From Bacterioplanoides sp. SCSIO 12839 (GTDB lineage Bacteria > Pseudomonadota > Gammaproteobacteria > Pseudomonadales > Oceanobacteraceae): a stretch of 64,000 nucleotides of DNA. A program made the position numbers and the translations under genes. This document shows, one piece after another, positions 17,150 through 25,156 of this stretch (positions are counted from its first letter, which is position 1; each line of letters starts with the position of its first letter). The DNA lies in contig NZ_CP073745.1 in assembly GCF_024397975.1 (NCBI RefSeq), positions 2,134,501 to 2,198,500 of the forward strand. Direction: 5' to 3'. Below the pieces are notes generated by a model. It made no database searches. It saw only the letters and a program-made list of their open reading frames with translations, and was not told the DNA's origin.

Positions 17150-18418
17150 CTACCCTTTACCACAAGACAATAGTTCATTCATGACCTCTTCAAAGTGCTC
17201 AGATATATTATCCAATATATCCCCACCAATCATACGATATTCACTATCAGCAATACTTTCAGTTCGACCATTAATAATAGTATACGCAGATACATCATCA
17301 AATCTTATCGGAGAACCACTGCCATTTATTTCCCTAAACTCTTCAATCGTAATTTCTTCCTTATCAAGAGTATCACCAGCTAAAATAAAGTTATTTAATG
17401 CAGACAATATGTAAGGACTATGCGTGGTTATAAAAAACTTTGTTCCTAACGCTTCATGCAGCATTGAAAGTATAGAAATTATATGACCCTGAGACGTAGG
17501 AAATAGATGTGCTTCTGGTTCTTCTATAAAATACACCCCATTACCACTTTCTGAAAGAATCGGCCAAACTGCTAAAACAAGCAACATAGGTAAAGATTCT
17601 TGTTGCCCAGAAGATGCATTAGCCAAGTTTATTTTTCGCCCCTTAGATATCAACCAGTCTTGATCATCATGATATTCATACTCACCCTGAACTATAGACT
17701 CAATAAGCTTATACAACTCACTCACCAAAGTCTTATTATGGCGAAGCATAAGACCATCTTTGTACCAGAACTTAGAGTTTTCATATACCTGACCAAATTC
17801 CTTTAAATATGGATCGATATCCAAATTACTAGCTAAAAAAGTAAAAATATTTTTCTGTAAATTAGCAAAAAATGATCGTGATGCAGGTATAAAGAATGAA
17901 TCAGAGAAAAAACAAGGATATAGCTCTTTCAAAGGGTCACCTACATGTTCTCGCAACACCTGCCTTTCAACACTTCGAATTCTAGGCGTGTTTTTTCTAT
18001 TCTCTTTTTCCTCTTGAACCTTCCTCTTGAATAGTGATTTCTTGGCCTTGAACTTATTAACCAAATTTTTTGAATATTCTAGCGTAATTAATGTTTTATT
18101 TTTCGAATTTTTCCTACCTGAAATTAAAAAATTCAATGAATCAATTTTGTATTCAATAGAAAAGCTAGTTCCATCCCAAGAATACCTAGGAAACCTATCC
18201 TCAAATTTTGAAATTATATTTTTGTCTAGAACTCGCTTACTCTCATTTGCTCTAACACCTTCAATAAATTCATCTGACAAGCTATTGAAAAATGAAATAA
18301 GTTTCGCAATCAAGCTCTTACCATTAGCCTGCGGACCAATGATCACATTTATTTTCTTCAACTCAACTTCAGCATGCTTTATCACTAAGAAGTTTTTAAC
18401 TTTTAAACTTTCGCTCAT
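17150..18418 (-). CDS. AAA/ABC-type ATPase of a putative defence module
   Basis: This 422-residue ATPase belongs to the AAA_15/AAA_21 (OLD-like, SMC-like) group. The Walker A motif is GPQANGKS near residues 28-35, a signature-like SSGQQESLPML lies before Walker B, Walker B is YFIEEPEAHLFP, and a switch histidine is in FFITTHSPYIL. There is no Toprim domain at the C-terminus, unlike OLD or GajA proteins. A conserved-looking tail (SAYTIINGRTESIADSEYRMIGGDIL) follows. Such ATPases act as sensors in systems such as PARIS and Septu, paired with a separate effector. Here the adjacent gene encodes a PD-(D/E)xK-like protein. The gene is A+T-rich. Confidence 0.75.
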   Translation of the reverse strand: MSESLKVKNFLVIKHAEVELKKINVIIGPQANGKSLIAKLISFFNSLSDEFIEGVRANESKRVLDKNIISKFEDRFPRYSWDGTSFSIEYKIDSLNFLISGRKNSKNKTLITLEYSKNLVNKFKAKKSLFKRKVQEEKENRKNTPRIRSVERQVLREHVGDPLKELYPCFFSDSFFIPASRSFFANLQKNIFTFLASNLDIDPYLKEFGQVYENSKFWYKDGLMLRHNKTLVSELYKLIESIVQGEYEYHDDQDWLISKGRKINLANASSGQQESLPMLLVLAVWPILSESGNGVYFIEEPEAHLFPTSQGHIISILSMLHEALGTKFFITTHSPYILSALNNFILAGDTLDKEEITIEEFREINGSGSPIRFDDVSAYTIINGRTESIADSEYRMIGGDILDNISEHFEEVMNELLSCGKG

Positions 18419-18517
18419 ATGAAAACCTTATGGCATCTCTGATTTATTGAGACTCTTTAAATTTTGACAGGGCGACCTGCAAGATACATTTACCTTGCAG
18501 GGTATAAAGACCTTATT

Positions 18518-18745
18518 ATGTATCGACACAGCAATAAGTACCAGCAATTAAATGCACTACGTAAGCACTTACAAGCAGTTTCAGACGATATTGATCCCAC
18601 CCTGCCAGAACTACGAACAAAGGATGAAATTATTATTTTCGATTCTGGCGAGCTTAAAGCAACAACTATCGAGCTACATCAGTTCGATCGAGTAGAGTGC
18701 TATCAGCTAACCACATGGGTGTTACAATCTGCACTTTCACCGTAG
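18518..18745 (+). CDS. Small hypothetical protein
   Basis: This 75-residue frame begins MYRHSNKYQQLN and contains RTKDEIIIFDSGELKATTIELHQFD. It has no signal peptide, membrane helix or recognisable domain. An upstream TTG-initiated extension exists, but the ATG at 18518 is more plausible. The next small ORF starts 8 bp downstream and has a strong ribosome-binding site, so the two may form an operon. It lies inside the accessory island between the ATPase module and higBA. Confidence 0.4.
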   Translation: MYRHSNKYQQLNALRKHLQAVSDDIDPTLPELRTKDEIIIFDSGELKATTIELHQFDRVECYQLTTWVLQSALSP

Positions 18746-18753
18746 GAGACAGC

Positions 18754-18933
18754 ATGAGATATCCCCCATCAGCTGGTTCAAGCAAAAAATCCAGCCAAGA
18801 CCTGGAACTACTAAGAAATGAAGTGAACCAAGCCTTTGATAAACTGGACGCAAGTAAAGCTTCTTTTATTGAGCACGATGATGCGAAGGAAAAGATGCCT
18901 GACTATAAGGCGAGAATCAGAAAAAACTACTGA
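18754..18933 (+). CDS. Small antitoxin-like protein without a visible toxin
   Basis: This 59-residue protein has a strong AGGAG site before its ATG. The C-terminal part (LRNEVNQAFDKLDASKASFI and then HDDAKEKMPDYKARIRK) resembles the toxin-wrapping tail of ParD/StbD-like antitoxins, in which a short acidic helix is followed by a DDAK...M..RKARIR-like segment. No N-terminal ribbon-helix-helix is visible, and no RelE/ParE-type gene follows in the next 170 bp. It may be a remnant of a toxin-antitoxin pair. The family assignment is tentative. Confidence 0.4.
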   Translation: MRYPPSAGSSKKSSQDLELLRNEVNQAFDKLDASKASFIEHDDAKEKMPDYKARIRKNY

Positions 18934-19106
18934 AAGATAATCACCACACACGGAATAGCTGACGCTCAATCGATTTTCTGCACCACCATAAAGCCATGAT
19001 TATCAAGCTATTGACCGTACTCCAGATTACGAATCTGTATCATCTACCGCCATTGATAATATCAACGAGATACACATATTTCCGAATTTTCGTGATACCA
19101 AATCAA

Positions 19107-19547
19107 TCAAACAGCGCGCACCGACTCCATATTAAAAAACACCGCAGGCGATACATGAAAACGCTCTGAAAGTGCCTGAATATGATCACGCGTTAATTTG
19201 CGCGAGCCATTAAGAATCATGGATACTAAACTTTTACTGCCAATCTCATTTTTTAAGTCATCAGCTTTTAACTGATACTGATCCATCAGAGTGCGAAGCA
19301 CTGCTACGCCATCATCCAGCGCATTAATACGCTGATTAAACTCAGCGAACTCTTCTGATTCGTTTTCCCATTTTTCAATGGAAGCAGCCAATACTTCAAT
19401 CAGAGGAACGTAGTTGTCATACTCTTCAATCAGCTCATCCATTAACGCCAATGCTTGTTGGTATTCGTCGTCATTATGGATTTTGCTGACAAAGCCAGCT
19501 TGATTAAACAGGTCGCTAGCCATCGTTTTAATACTGGAGAAACTCAT
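19107..19547 (-). CDS. higA: HigA family antitoxin
   Basis: This 146-residue protein has an acidic N-terminal half (EYQQALALMDELIEEYDN, ENESEEFAEFNQR) and a C-terminal XRE-type helix-turn-helix (LVSMILNGSRKLTRDHIQALSERFHVSPAVFF). That is the layout of HigA antitoxins that follow RelE-fold HigB toxins. It would neutralise HigB and repress the operon by binding the palindromes upstream of higB. The gene starts 12 bp after the higB stop and has a GAGG site. Toxin-first gene order is characteristic of higBA. Confidence 0.88.
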   Translation of the reverse strand: MSFSSIKTMASDLFNQAGFVSKIHNDDEYQQALALMDELIEEYDNYVPLIEVLAASIEKWENESEEFAEFNQRINALDDGVAVLRTLMDQYQLKADDLKNEIGSKSLVSMILNGSRKLTRDHIQALSERFHVSPAVFFNMESVRAV

Positions 19548-19559
19548 AATTCAACGTCC

Positions 19560-19871
19560 TCACTCTGCTTCTTTCGCGTACTTTCTACACAACTTGTCGT
19601 ATTCCGCATGCGACACAATGTGCTTCACATACATGCGATTATCACGGAACTCGATAAAAGCGATCAGCCGCAGTTTGTTACCACCAATATCAATGACCCA
19701 CCATTTATCTTTGTACTTAAAGTTGTCTAGGCTTGGGAACACTGAGCGCAACGCAGCGGGGTCATGGAAGTTTCCATTTCGCAGCGTTTTATAGATCCCT
19801 TCTATGGCCGAAGCCTGATTGGGATATTTCTTCACGGCGTCGTTAAACGGCTTTCTGGAAATAAGATGCAT
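19560..19871 (-). CDS. higB: HigB family mRNA interferase toxin
   Basis: This 103-residue protein is a RelE-superfamily toxin of the HigB type. It begins MHLISRKPFNDAVKKYPNQA and contains the core FKYKDKWWVIDIGGNKLRL, then IEFRDNRMYVKHIVSHAEYD, which are the central strands and C-terminal active-site region. HigB toxins cleave mRNA on the ribosome. I start at the ATG at 19871, which has a GAGG site; a longer frame would read through the operator. Two TTCAC-N5-GTGAA palindromes lie upstream. It is the first gene of the higBA operon. Confidence 0.9.
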   Translation of the reverse strand: MHLISRKPFNDAVKKYPNQASAIEGIYKTLRNGNFHDPAALRSVFPSLDNFKYKDKWWVIDIGGNKLRLIAFIEFRDNRMYVKHIVSHAEYDKLCRKYAKEAE

Positions 19872-19883
19872 AACAGCCTCAAG

Positions 19884-19933
19884 TTCACTTATTGTGAATT
19901 TAGCACAAGCCAACAATATTCACAATATGTGAA
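19884..19933 (-). promoter_or_regulatory. Twin TTCAC-N5-GTGAA operators of higBA
   Basis: Two copies of the same palindrome, TTCACTTATTGTGAA (19884-19898) and TTCACAATATGTGAA (19919-19933), lie 35 bp apart centre to centre. The first ends 12 bp before the higB start codon. Position and symmetry fit HigA autorepressor sites. Binding is inferred. Confidence 0.7.
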
Positions 19934-19942
19934 CAACCAACC

Positions 19943-21001
19943 TCAGACTTCCCAGCCCTTCAATCTTTCCCGAATTTCACTTCGGCTTTTTCCAGAAGCC
20001 AGCGCCAGCAAAGCAAACACATATAAACAATGCGCCTGAATATCGCGATACAGCACACCGCCAGAGGAGATTAACGCATGGGTGCTGCCGTACGGTGTAC
20101 TGATGTGTTTTGCCGGGAAAGACCCTAACAAAAACAGCGTCTCGCCTGAGCTTTCCTGTATATGCTCAATAATATCCGGGTATTCGTCACCAAACGGGCC
20201 AGTGCCGCTGTGATATAGCTGTAATACCACCACGTCTTTGCCAGCCGAAACCGCGCGTAATACGTCTTTATCGATGCCCGGATACAGCTGCAAATAAGCA
20301 ATTTTTTTCTGTGCCGCTGCAATTACCTCTTTCGTAGGCACAAATTTGGAATTAACGCTTGGGTGATTGGACTTAGAGGCAGCTTCTTCCAATGCGAGGC
20401 CTGTTCTTGGGGAATAACGCGCAACGACCTTGTCGTAAACCGAGTTAAAAACGGCCTCGTCAAACCCCATCGGTTTAATATCAAAGCCGTTTAATATTTT
20501 GGCTTCGCTGCTGTTTAGTTCGGCGCTGTCAGCATCCGAACGAAAGGCAACATAAACACCGGAACCTGGTTGATCTTCCGCGGCAAACTCCAATGACGAT
20601 AACAAGCTTAATGCCGTATCGGAATTCGGGTGATCCGGTGATAAAAACGCCCCGGTAAAACACACCTTCTTTGTCCATAAATGGCTAAAAACCGCTGCCG
20701 CCGCAACTGTGTAAGCCATGGTATCCGTGCCATGGGTCACCACAATTCCATCGCACTCAGCCTTGCAAGCATTGTGGATGCTGTTCAGCACCTCGATCCA
20801 GTCCAACGGACTTAATACTTCGGAGTTTTTATTGATCGGTGAACGAACTTCAACCTCAAAATCCAGCTTCTGCTTTACCGCATCGATTTCTTGAGCAATT
20901 TTGCTTTCGCTGGCATCCACTGAGACATGATCAGATTTAAGGATGGAGCCGATGGTGCCCCCCGTGGTAATCACGGTAATTTTTTTCTTCGTACTGCTCA
21001 T
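19943..21001 (-). CDS. ansA: L-asparaginase, type I-like
   Basis: This 352-residue cytoplasmic enzyme hydrolyses L-asparagine to aspartate and ammonia. The two asparaginase active-site motifs are present: TTGGTIGS near residue 12 and VVTHGTDTMAYT near residue 88. No signal peptide is present, which fits the cytoplasmic type I group. The start ATG overlaps the stop of the upstream 72-residue gene (TGATG), so translation is probably coupled. The higBA cassette lies downstream. Confidence 0.92.
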   Translation of the reverse strand: MSSTKKKITVITTGGTIGSILKSDHVSVDASESKIAQEIDAVKQKLDFEVEVRSPINKNSEVLSPLDWIEVLNSIHNACKAECDGIVVTHGTDTMAYTVAAAAVFSHLWTKKVCFTGAFLSPDHPNSDTALSLLSSLEFAAEDQPGSGVYVAFRSDADSAELNSSEAKILNGFDIKPMGFDEAVFNSVYDKVVARYSPRTGLALEEAASKSNHPSVNSKFVPTKEVIAAAQKKIAYLQLYPGIDKDVLRAVSAGKDVVVLQLYHSGTGPFGDEYPDIIEHIQESSGETLFLLGSFPAKHISTPYGSTHALISSGGVLYRDIQAHCLYVFALLALASGKSRSEIRERLKGWEV

Positions 21002-21219
21002 CAGTCGTCATCTTGCATATCAATGGAGAACTGACCAGCATCCAGCCCGACCAAACGGGCATTGATCGCCTGCTGCTGGCTTTCAGACAACACCAGAGCA
21101 TCATTATCTGGCGTGAAGATATGCTGATTCCGGGTAACGTCAAACTTAATTTTGCCAAGAATCTGGCCAGAATCACTGATGCAATCCAGCTCTTGTTGTA
21201 TCGGGAAAAACAGCACCAT
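21001..21219 (-). CDS. Small hypothetical protein coupled to asparaginase
   Basis: This 72-residue protein starts MVLFFPIQQELDCISDSG and contains a K-F-D-V beta-like core (GKIKFDVTRNQHIFTPDND). I recognise no domain. Its stop overlaps the asparaginase start by one base, which indicates one transcript. I chose the ATG at 21219, which has an AGG site; longer frames upstream would extend across the divergent promoter of the PhnA-like gene. Confidence 0.6.
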   Translation of the reverse strand: MVLFFPIQQELDCISDSGQILGKIKFDVTRNQHIFTPDNDALVLSESQQQAINARLVGLDAGQFSIDMQDDD

Positions 21220-21334
21220 GTGCAACCTGCCTGAGAATGAATTCGCGGGAATTATAAGGGTTGGGTGTGAACGGCTCAATTGCGCTATACTCCGCGCCCG
21301 ATTGACCGAACAACCAGCTTGAAGAGCAACCATT

Positions 21335-21670
21335 ATGTCTTTACCTCCCTGCCCGCAATGCCAGTCTGAGTACGTTTACCAGGATCAGGATTTACTGATC
21401 TGCCCGGAATGTGCACACGAGTGGAACCCCAATGAAGAGCCGGAGAACGATGAGCCAACGGCCAAAGATGCCAACGGCACCCTGCTGCAGGCTGGCGACA
21501 AAGTCACCGCGGCTAAAGATCTGAAGGTGAAAGGCAGCTCACAAGTCATCAAAGTCGGCACCAAAGCCGTGATTCGCCGTATTGTTGATGCCAAAGACCA
21601 CGAACTGGACTGCAAAGTGGATGGTGCCGGTGAAATGATGGTGACCGCCAAGTTTGTTAAAAAAGCCTGA
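21335..21670 (+). CDS. PhnA/YjdM family zinc-ribbon protein
   Basis: This 111-residue protein has an N-terminal zinc ribbon with two cysteine pairs (CPQC near residue 6 and CPEC near residue 28) followed by an SH3-like PhnA domain (AKDANGTLLQAGD, DLKVKGSSQVIKVGTKA). The family was once linked to phosphonate utilisation because of location in E. coli, but it is widespread and its biochemical role is not settled. No phosphonate genes are nearby. It is divergent from the asparaginase operon. Confidence 0.92.
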   Translation: MSLPPCPQCQSEYVYQDQDLLICPECAHEWNPNEEPENDEPTAKDANGTLLQAGDKVTAAKDLKVKGSSQVIKVGTKAVIRRIVDAKDHELDCKVDGAGEMMVTAKFVKKA

Positions 21671-21738
21671 TCAACCGAACAAGCCACACGAAACCTTTGT
21701 TTCGTCGTTGCCCCCTGATCCCTGACTGAGCCATACTG

Positions 21739-21762
21739 GGGTAGTAATCAAGCTTACTACCC
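21739..21762 (+). promoter_or_regulatory. Hairpin in the leader of the STAS-like gene
   Basis: GGGTAGTAA (21739-21747) pairs perfectly with TTACTACCC (21754-21762) around a six-base loop. The AGGAGGG ribosome-binding site begins only a few bases further on. There is no T-tract. It could be a 3' stabiliser of the upstream transcript or a translational control element. Confidence 0.4.
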
Positions 21763-21779
21763 ACTCAGGAGGGACAGCT

Positions 21780-22145
21780 ATGATTGATTATTTACCCATC
21801 AGCCAGGGCAATGCTCTGGCATTCCGCATCCGCGGCACCGTATCACTGGAACAAGAACAACACTGGATCTCTGAATTACAAAAAGTCATCGATGAGGAAG
21901 GTAAGCTTCGTATGATGGTGATACTCGAAGAGGATGCTCAATGGGGCATCAAAGCCGGCATCGAAGATCTCAAGTTTGCTCTCAAACATTCCAAAGAGTT
22001 TGAAAAAATAGCCATCGTATCCAACAGCCAGGTAATGAAATGGCTGGTGAGTATTGATGACTTTTTTGCATCATTTCTGAATATCAGCGAACAACACTTC
22101 TTACCAGAGCAGCAGGCCGAAGCCTGGCAATGGGTTCAGCAATAA
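21780..22145 (+). CDS. SpoIIAA-like STAS/SEC14 domain protein
   Basis: This 121-residue protein matches the SpoIIAA-like family (PF11964), a small STAS-related fold found in many marine bacteria. The alternating strand-helix pattern is visible (NALAFRIRGTVSLEQ, LRMMVILEEDAQWG, FEKIAIVSNSQVMKW). The function is unknown; membrane or lipid-related regulatory roles have been proposed. It has a very strong AGGAGG ribosome-binding site. The downstream neighbour is convergent. Confidence 0.82.
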   Translation: MIDYLPISQGNALAFRIRGTVSLEQEQHWISELQKVIDEEGKLRMMVILEEDAQWGIKAGIEDLKFALKHSKEFEKIAIVSNSQVMKWLVSIDDFFASFLNISEQHFLPEQQAEAWQWVQQ

Positions 22146-22163
22146 CCCGGCAAAGCAACCGTA

Positions 22164-22436
22164 TTATTTAATGCGCCACAGATCCCGTTCTGCATGTTTG
22201 GCGATCTGTGTGCTTTGCTGGCAGATTTGTGTCACCAAATGCAATTCAAGCTGCGTAGCTTCAGCAATGGCCTCAAGGGTATGAAACCCGGCATTCCCGG
22301 GGTTATCCTGCATATGGCAAAGGATCTGGCCTTCATTCATTTTGAAAGCAAACAGCTTGCCCAGCCAGATTTTCAGGCCAATCACAAACACCAGCATGCC
22401 AATAACGGCAATAGCGACAATCATTTCCAGAGACAT
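22164..22436 (-). CDS. Small membrane protein with winged-helix-like tail
   Basis: This 90-residue protein has one N-terminal membrane helix (about residues 4-25, MIVAIAVIGMLVFVIGL). The soluble tail (EGQILCHMQDNPGNAGFHTL, then EAIAEATQLELHLVTQIC) looks like a small winged-helix or DprA-type helical module. I do not recognise a named family. I start at the ATG at 22436, preceded by AGGTGG. The gene is convergent with the STAS-like gene. Confidence 0.6.
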   Translation of the reverse strand: MSLEMIVAIAVIGMLVFVIGLKIWLGKLFAFKMNEGQILCHMQDNPGNAGFHTLEAIAEATQLELHLVTQICQQSTQIAKHAERDLWRIK

Positions 22437-22563
22437 AAATACCACCTATTGAAGTGCCGTCATCATAGCGTAAATCAAGCCACACCGTTACCTGGGCATG
22501 ATGTGTGGCAAGGGCTTTGCTCCCTGCCTTTATTCCTGGGTCGAATTGCGCTATAAGGCTGCG

Positions 22564-23424
22564 ATGAAAACACCAAAACGACTCCAGCCTCTGATTGCCG
22601 ACGGCATCATCGACGAAGTGCTCAGCCAACTGATGAGTGGTAAAGAAGCCACCGTATACAGCGTGCGGGTTGGCGATGAAATCCGGTGCGCCAAGGTCTA
22701 TAAAGACGCCGCCAAACGCAGCTTTAAAAAGGCCGCTCAATATCAGGAAGGCCGTAAAGTCCGCAATTCACGTCGTGCACGGGCAATGGAGAAAGGCTCT
22801 AAATTCGGCCGTGCGCAGCAAGAAGAAGTCTGGCAAAACGCCGAAGTTGATGCTTTGTATAAACTGGCCGCTGCCGGTGTACGAGTGCCAGAGCCTTATG
22901 GATGCTTCGATGGTGTGTTAGTCATGGAGCTGATCCGTGATGACGAAGGTGACGTTGCGCCGCGCTTAAACGACGTAATGATGGATGCGGAGCAAGCCCG
23001 CGAAGACCACTTTATTGTGATGCATTACATCGCTCGTATGTTATGCAGCGGCATCGTACACGGCGATTTATCCGAATTTAACGTCTTGGTCGATGACTAC
23101 GGCCCGGTGATTATCGACCTGCCCCAGGCGGTGGATGCCGCCGCCAATAACAACGCCAAAGCTATGCTCGATCGCGATGTGCGTAATATGAGTTTGTATT
23201 ACGGCCAGTTTGCGCCTGAGCTGAAAAACAGCCGCTACGCCGATGAAATGTGGGATTTGTTTGAAGACGGCAAGTTAACGCTGGATACCGAATTAACCGG
23301 CTTATTTGAAGACCCGACTGAAGAGGCGGATGTTGATTCGGTCTTAGAAGAAATTAAAGCCGCCTTTGCTGAAGAGCAAGAACGCCTGGAGCGCATTAAA
23401 GATGCTGAGGCGGATGAAGCTTAA
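22564..23424 (+). CDS. RIO-type serine/threonine kinase
   Basis: This 286-residue protein is a RIO1-family atypical kinase. The nucleotide-binding region is GKEATVYSV with the lysine in AKVYKD. The catalytic loop is HGDLSEFNVL and the metal-binding motif is IIDLPQAVD. RIO kinases in eukaryotes and archaea act in ribosome maturation; the role in proteobacteria is not established. An upstream in-frame start exists, but the ATG at 22564 has an AAGG site and matches the usual N-terminus (MKTPKRLQPLI). The C-terminus is strongly acidic and helical. Confidence 0.9.
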   Translation: MKTPKRLQPLIADGIIDEVLSQLMSGKEATVYSVRVGDEIRCAKVYKDAAKRSFKKAAQYQEGRKVRNSRRARAMEKGSKFGRAQQEEVWQNAEVDALYKLAAAGVRVPEPYGCFDGVLVMELIRDDEGDVAPRLNDVMMDAEQAREDHFIVMHYIARMLCSGIVHGDLSEFNVLVDDYGPVIIDLPQAVDAAANNNAKAMLDRDVRNMSLYYGQFAPELKNSRYADEMWDLFEDGKLTLDTELTGLFEDPTEEADVDSVLEEIKAAFAEEQERLERIKDAEADEA

Positions 23425-23507
23425 ATTCGGCATTTGCGTGAATTGGCATAGGGCCTTATTTTAAAGCAGTGTTATAGCCCGATTGGTTATATTTTGCACT
23501 TATGTTA

Positions 23508-23537
23508 GTGTGTATAAAACACTAAAGATATACACAC
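23508..23537 (+). promoter_or_regulatory. Operator palindrome of vapBC
   Basis: GTGTGTATA (23508-23516) and TATACACAC (23529-23537) form a perfect 9-bp inverted repeat with a 12-bp spacer, 10 bp before the vapB start codon. This is the expected place for VapB autorepression. Confidence 0.65.
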
Positions 23538-23546
23538 AGGTGCATT

Positions 23547-23741
23547 ATGAGAACCAATATCGTCATCGACGACGAACTCATGGCCAACGCCTTAAAAGCC
23601 AGTGGTCTGGCAACCAAAAAAGACGCTGTTGAAGAAGGGTTAAGGTTGCTGATCAAGCTCAACCATCAGCGGGCGGTACGGAATTTACGCGGAAAAGTAC
23701 AATGGGAAGGCGACCTGGATGAAATGCGGGGCGAACCGTGA
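23547..23741 (+). CDS. vapB: VapB family antitoxin
   Basis: This 64-residue antitoxin has an N-terminal ribbon-helix-helix-type segment (RTNIVIDDELMANALKASGL, then TKKDAVEEGLRLLI) and a C-terminal tail (RGKVQWEGDLDEMRG) typical of VapB partners of PIN-domain toxins. It would bind VapC and repress the operon through the palindrome upstream. Its last four bases overlap the vapC start (GTGA). Confidence 0.92.
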   Translation: MRTNIVIDDELMANALKASGLATKKDAVEEGLRLLIKLNHQRAVRNLRGKVQWEGDLDEMRGEP

Positions 23742-24139
23742 TTGTCGCCGATACAAGTGTCTGGATTGATTACCTCAATGGCGTAATCAGCCCCTTCACT
23801 GACGAGCTGGATAATAATCTGCTTGAAGGCAAAGTCGTGTTAGGCGACCTGATATTACTTGAAATATTGCAGGGAATAAAAAGCGACAAGGACTATCGCA
23901 CTACTCAAAAACTGCTGGGCCAGCTGGATCAATACGAGATGCTTGGCAATAAGATGACAATCCAGTGCGCGGATAATTACCGAACCCTAAGAAAACGTGG
24001 CATCACCATTCGTAAAACAGCCGATGTGATTATCGCCACGTTTTGTATTGAAAATAAAATCCCATTGCTATTTACCGATAGAGATTTTAAGCCGTTTGTA
24101 GAGCATTGCGGTTTAATTTCAGCGGCTCCTGTTGCCTAG
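23738..24139 (+). CDS. vapC: VapC family PIN-domain toxin
   Basis: This 133-residue protein is a PIN-domain ribonuclease toxin. The acidic active-site residues are visible in ADTSVWIDYL (Asp5), LLEILQGI (Glu) and KTADVIIATF (Asp), followed by LFTDRDF. VapC toxins cleave tRNA or rRNA. It starts with GTG inside the vapB stop region, a four-base overlap that couples the pair. The location next to accessory genes fits a horizontally acquired cassette. Confidence 0.93.
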   Translation: MIVADTSVWIDYLNGVISPFTDELDNNLLEGKVVLGDLILLEILQGIKSDKDYRTTQKLLGQLDQYEMLGNKMTIQCADNYRTLRKRGITIRKTADVIIATFCIENKIPLLFTDRDFKPFVEHCGLISAAPVA

Positions 24140-24155
24140 GCTATATCAGAAGCCA

Positions 24156-24548
24156 TCAAAAATCTTTAACCTGATAACTATATATTCGCGTCAACCGGTC
24201 CTGATATTCATCAAACTCTAATGATTCTCCAATATGCCTACCAGAGAGAGCCACATAAGTAGTACGCCCATTTTCAAGCTCAACAACTGCCAAAATTCCC
24301 TGCCCTCTCCTGACACTACTTGCAGCAAAGTCTACAACGACACCAGTGAAAGTTAGGCCTGTTGGCTCAGATTTATTAAGAAAGCTGAATATCTGTAATC
24401 CAACGATAAACAATACGATTGCTAAAAAACCTTGAATAATATGGCTACGCGCTTTTTTAAATAATGGACTAGCACTCAGTTTCCGCTCCTTTTCAAGCCG
24501 AGCTATCCTTCTCTTATCTTTACGGGATAATTTTTTAGTCACAAACAC
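24156..24548 (-). CDS. Hypothetical membrane protein
   Basis: This 130-residue protein has a basic N-terminal stretch (KKLSRKDKRRIARLEKERK), one membrane helix (about residues 37-56, IIQGFLAIVLFIVGLQIFSF) and a C-terminal beta-rich domain (GVVVDFAASSVRRGQGILAV). I recognise no family. The positive-inside rule places the C-terminal domain in the periplasm. It lies between vapBC and the next unknown gene in a mildly A+T-rich segment. Confidence 0.6.
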   Translation of the reverse strand: MFVTKKLSRKDKRRIARLEKERKLSASPLFKKARSHIIQGFLAIVLFIVGLQIFSFLNKSEPTGLTFTGVVVDFAASSVRRGQGILAVVELENGRTTYVALSGRHIGESLEFDEYQDRLTRIYSYQVKDF

Positions 24549-24589
24549 CTTCTATGAATCTATATTTTAAATTGCCGCAAGGTCAGTCT

Positions 24590-25033
24590 TTATTTTGACG
24601 TATTCTCTAACTCTGTTGCGTCAGAGTAAGTAGATTTAAAGCTTTTCGCCATTTCTGGTGTTATACCGACCAAAATAGTGGCACTGCTATCCCAGCAACC
24701 TATTTCGAAAAGTGCTTCTTTTAATTGTGGACCGGGGTTCGAGCCATCCCAATACGCAGGGTTATCATAGATATACGGATCAATTATTACTTCAAATCTC
24801 GTTCCTACCGAGAATGCTGATAAAACAGCCCAGATAAATTGAACATCACTACTGTGAATTAGTGATTCCAGGACGTCACCACTATACCATCCCTCAGCGA
24901 TTGAATATCCATTTGTTTCTATATCACTGACATACCAGTCATATTCAGCACATCGAATTTTTAATGCAGAAAAAACTTCTACCATATTAGTGAAATATTT
25001 TACCTGGCTGGTGTTTTCAAGAATTAGATTCAT
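24590..25033 (-). CDS. Hypothetical soluble protein
   Basis: This 147-residue acidic protein (MNLILENTSQVKYFTNMVEV) has no signal peptide or membrane segment. The alternating pattern and size resemble small immunity-type proteins, and it contains WYSGDVLESLIHSSDVQFIW and a proline/glycine-rich YDNPAYWDGSNPGP segment, but I do not recognise a family. It shares orientation with the membrane protein downstream, 41 bp away. The 123 bp between its start and galE show nothing. Confidence 0.55.
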   Translation of the reverse strand: MNLILENTSQVKYFTNMVEVFSALKIRCAEYDWYVSDIETNGYSIAEGWYSGDVLESLIHSSDVQFIWAVLSAFSVGTRFEVIIDPYIYDNPAYWDGSNPGPQLKEALFEIGCWDSSATILVGITPEMAKSFKSTYSDATELENTSK

Positions 25034-25156
25034 GAGATTTTAAATTTGAAGTTAATTTTCCTGAATGCCCAAATCGAAAACCAAAGATTCTATTCGACTA
25101 AGAATTCAGGTCACATCTTTGATCGGTATAACCGTGCTGCTGTCATAATAGCGCCA

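Noticed and set aside
18934-19106. Toxin gene following the small antitoxin-like ORF
   Set aside because: Several short frames exist but none shows RelE, ParE or PIN features or a good start.
22498-22563. Longer RIO kinase start
   Set aside because: The extension is not family-like and the internal ATG at 22564 has a suitable ribosome-binding site.
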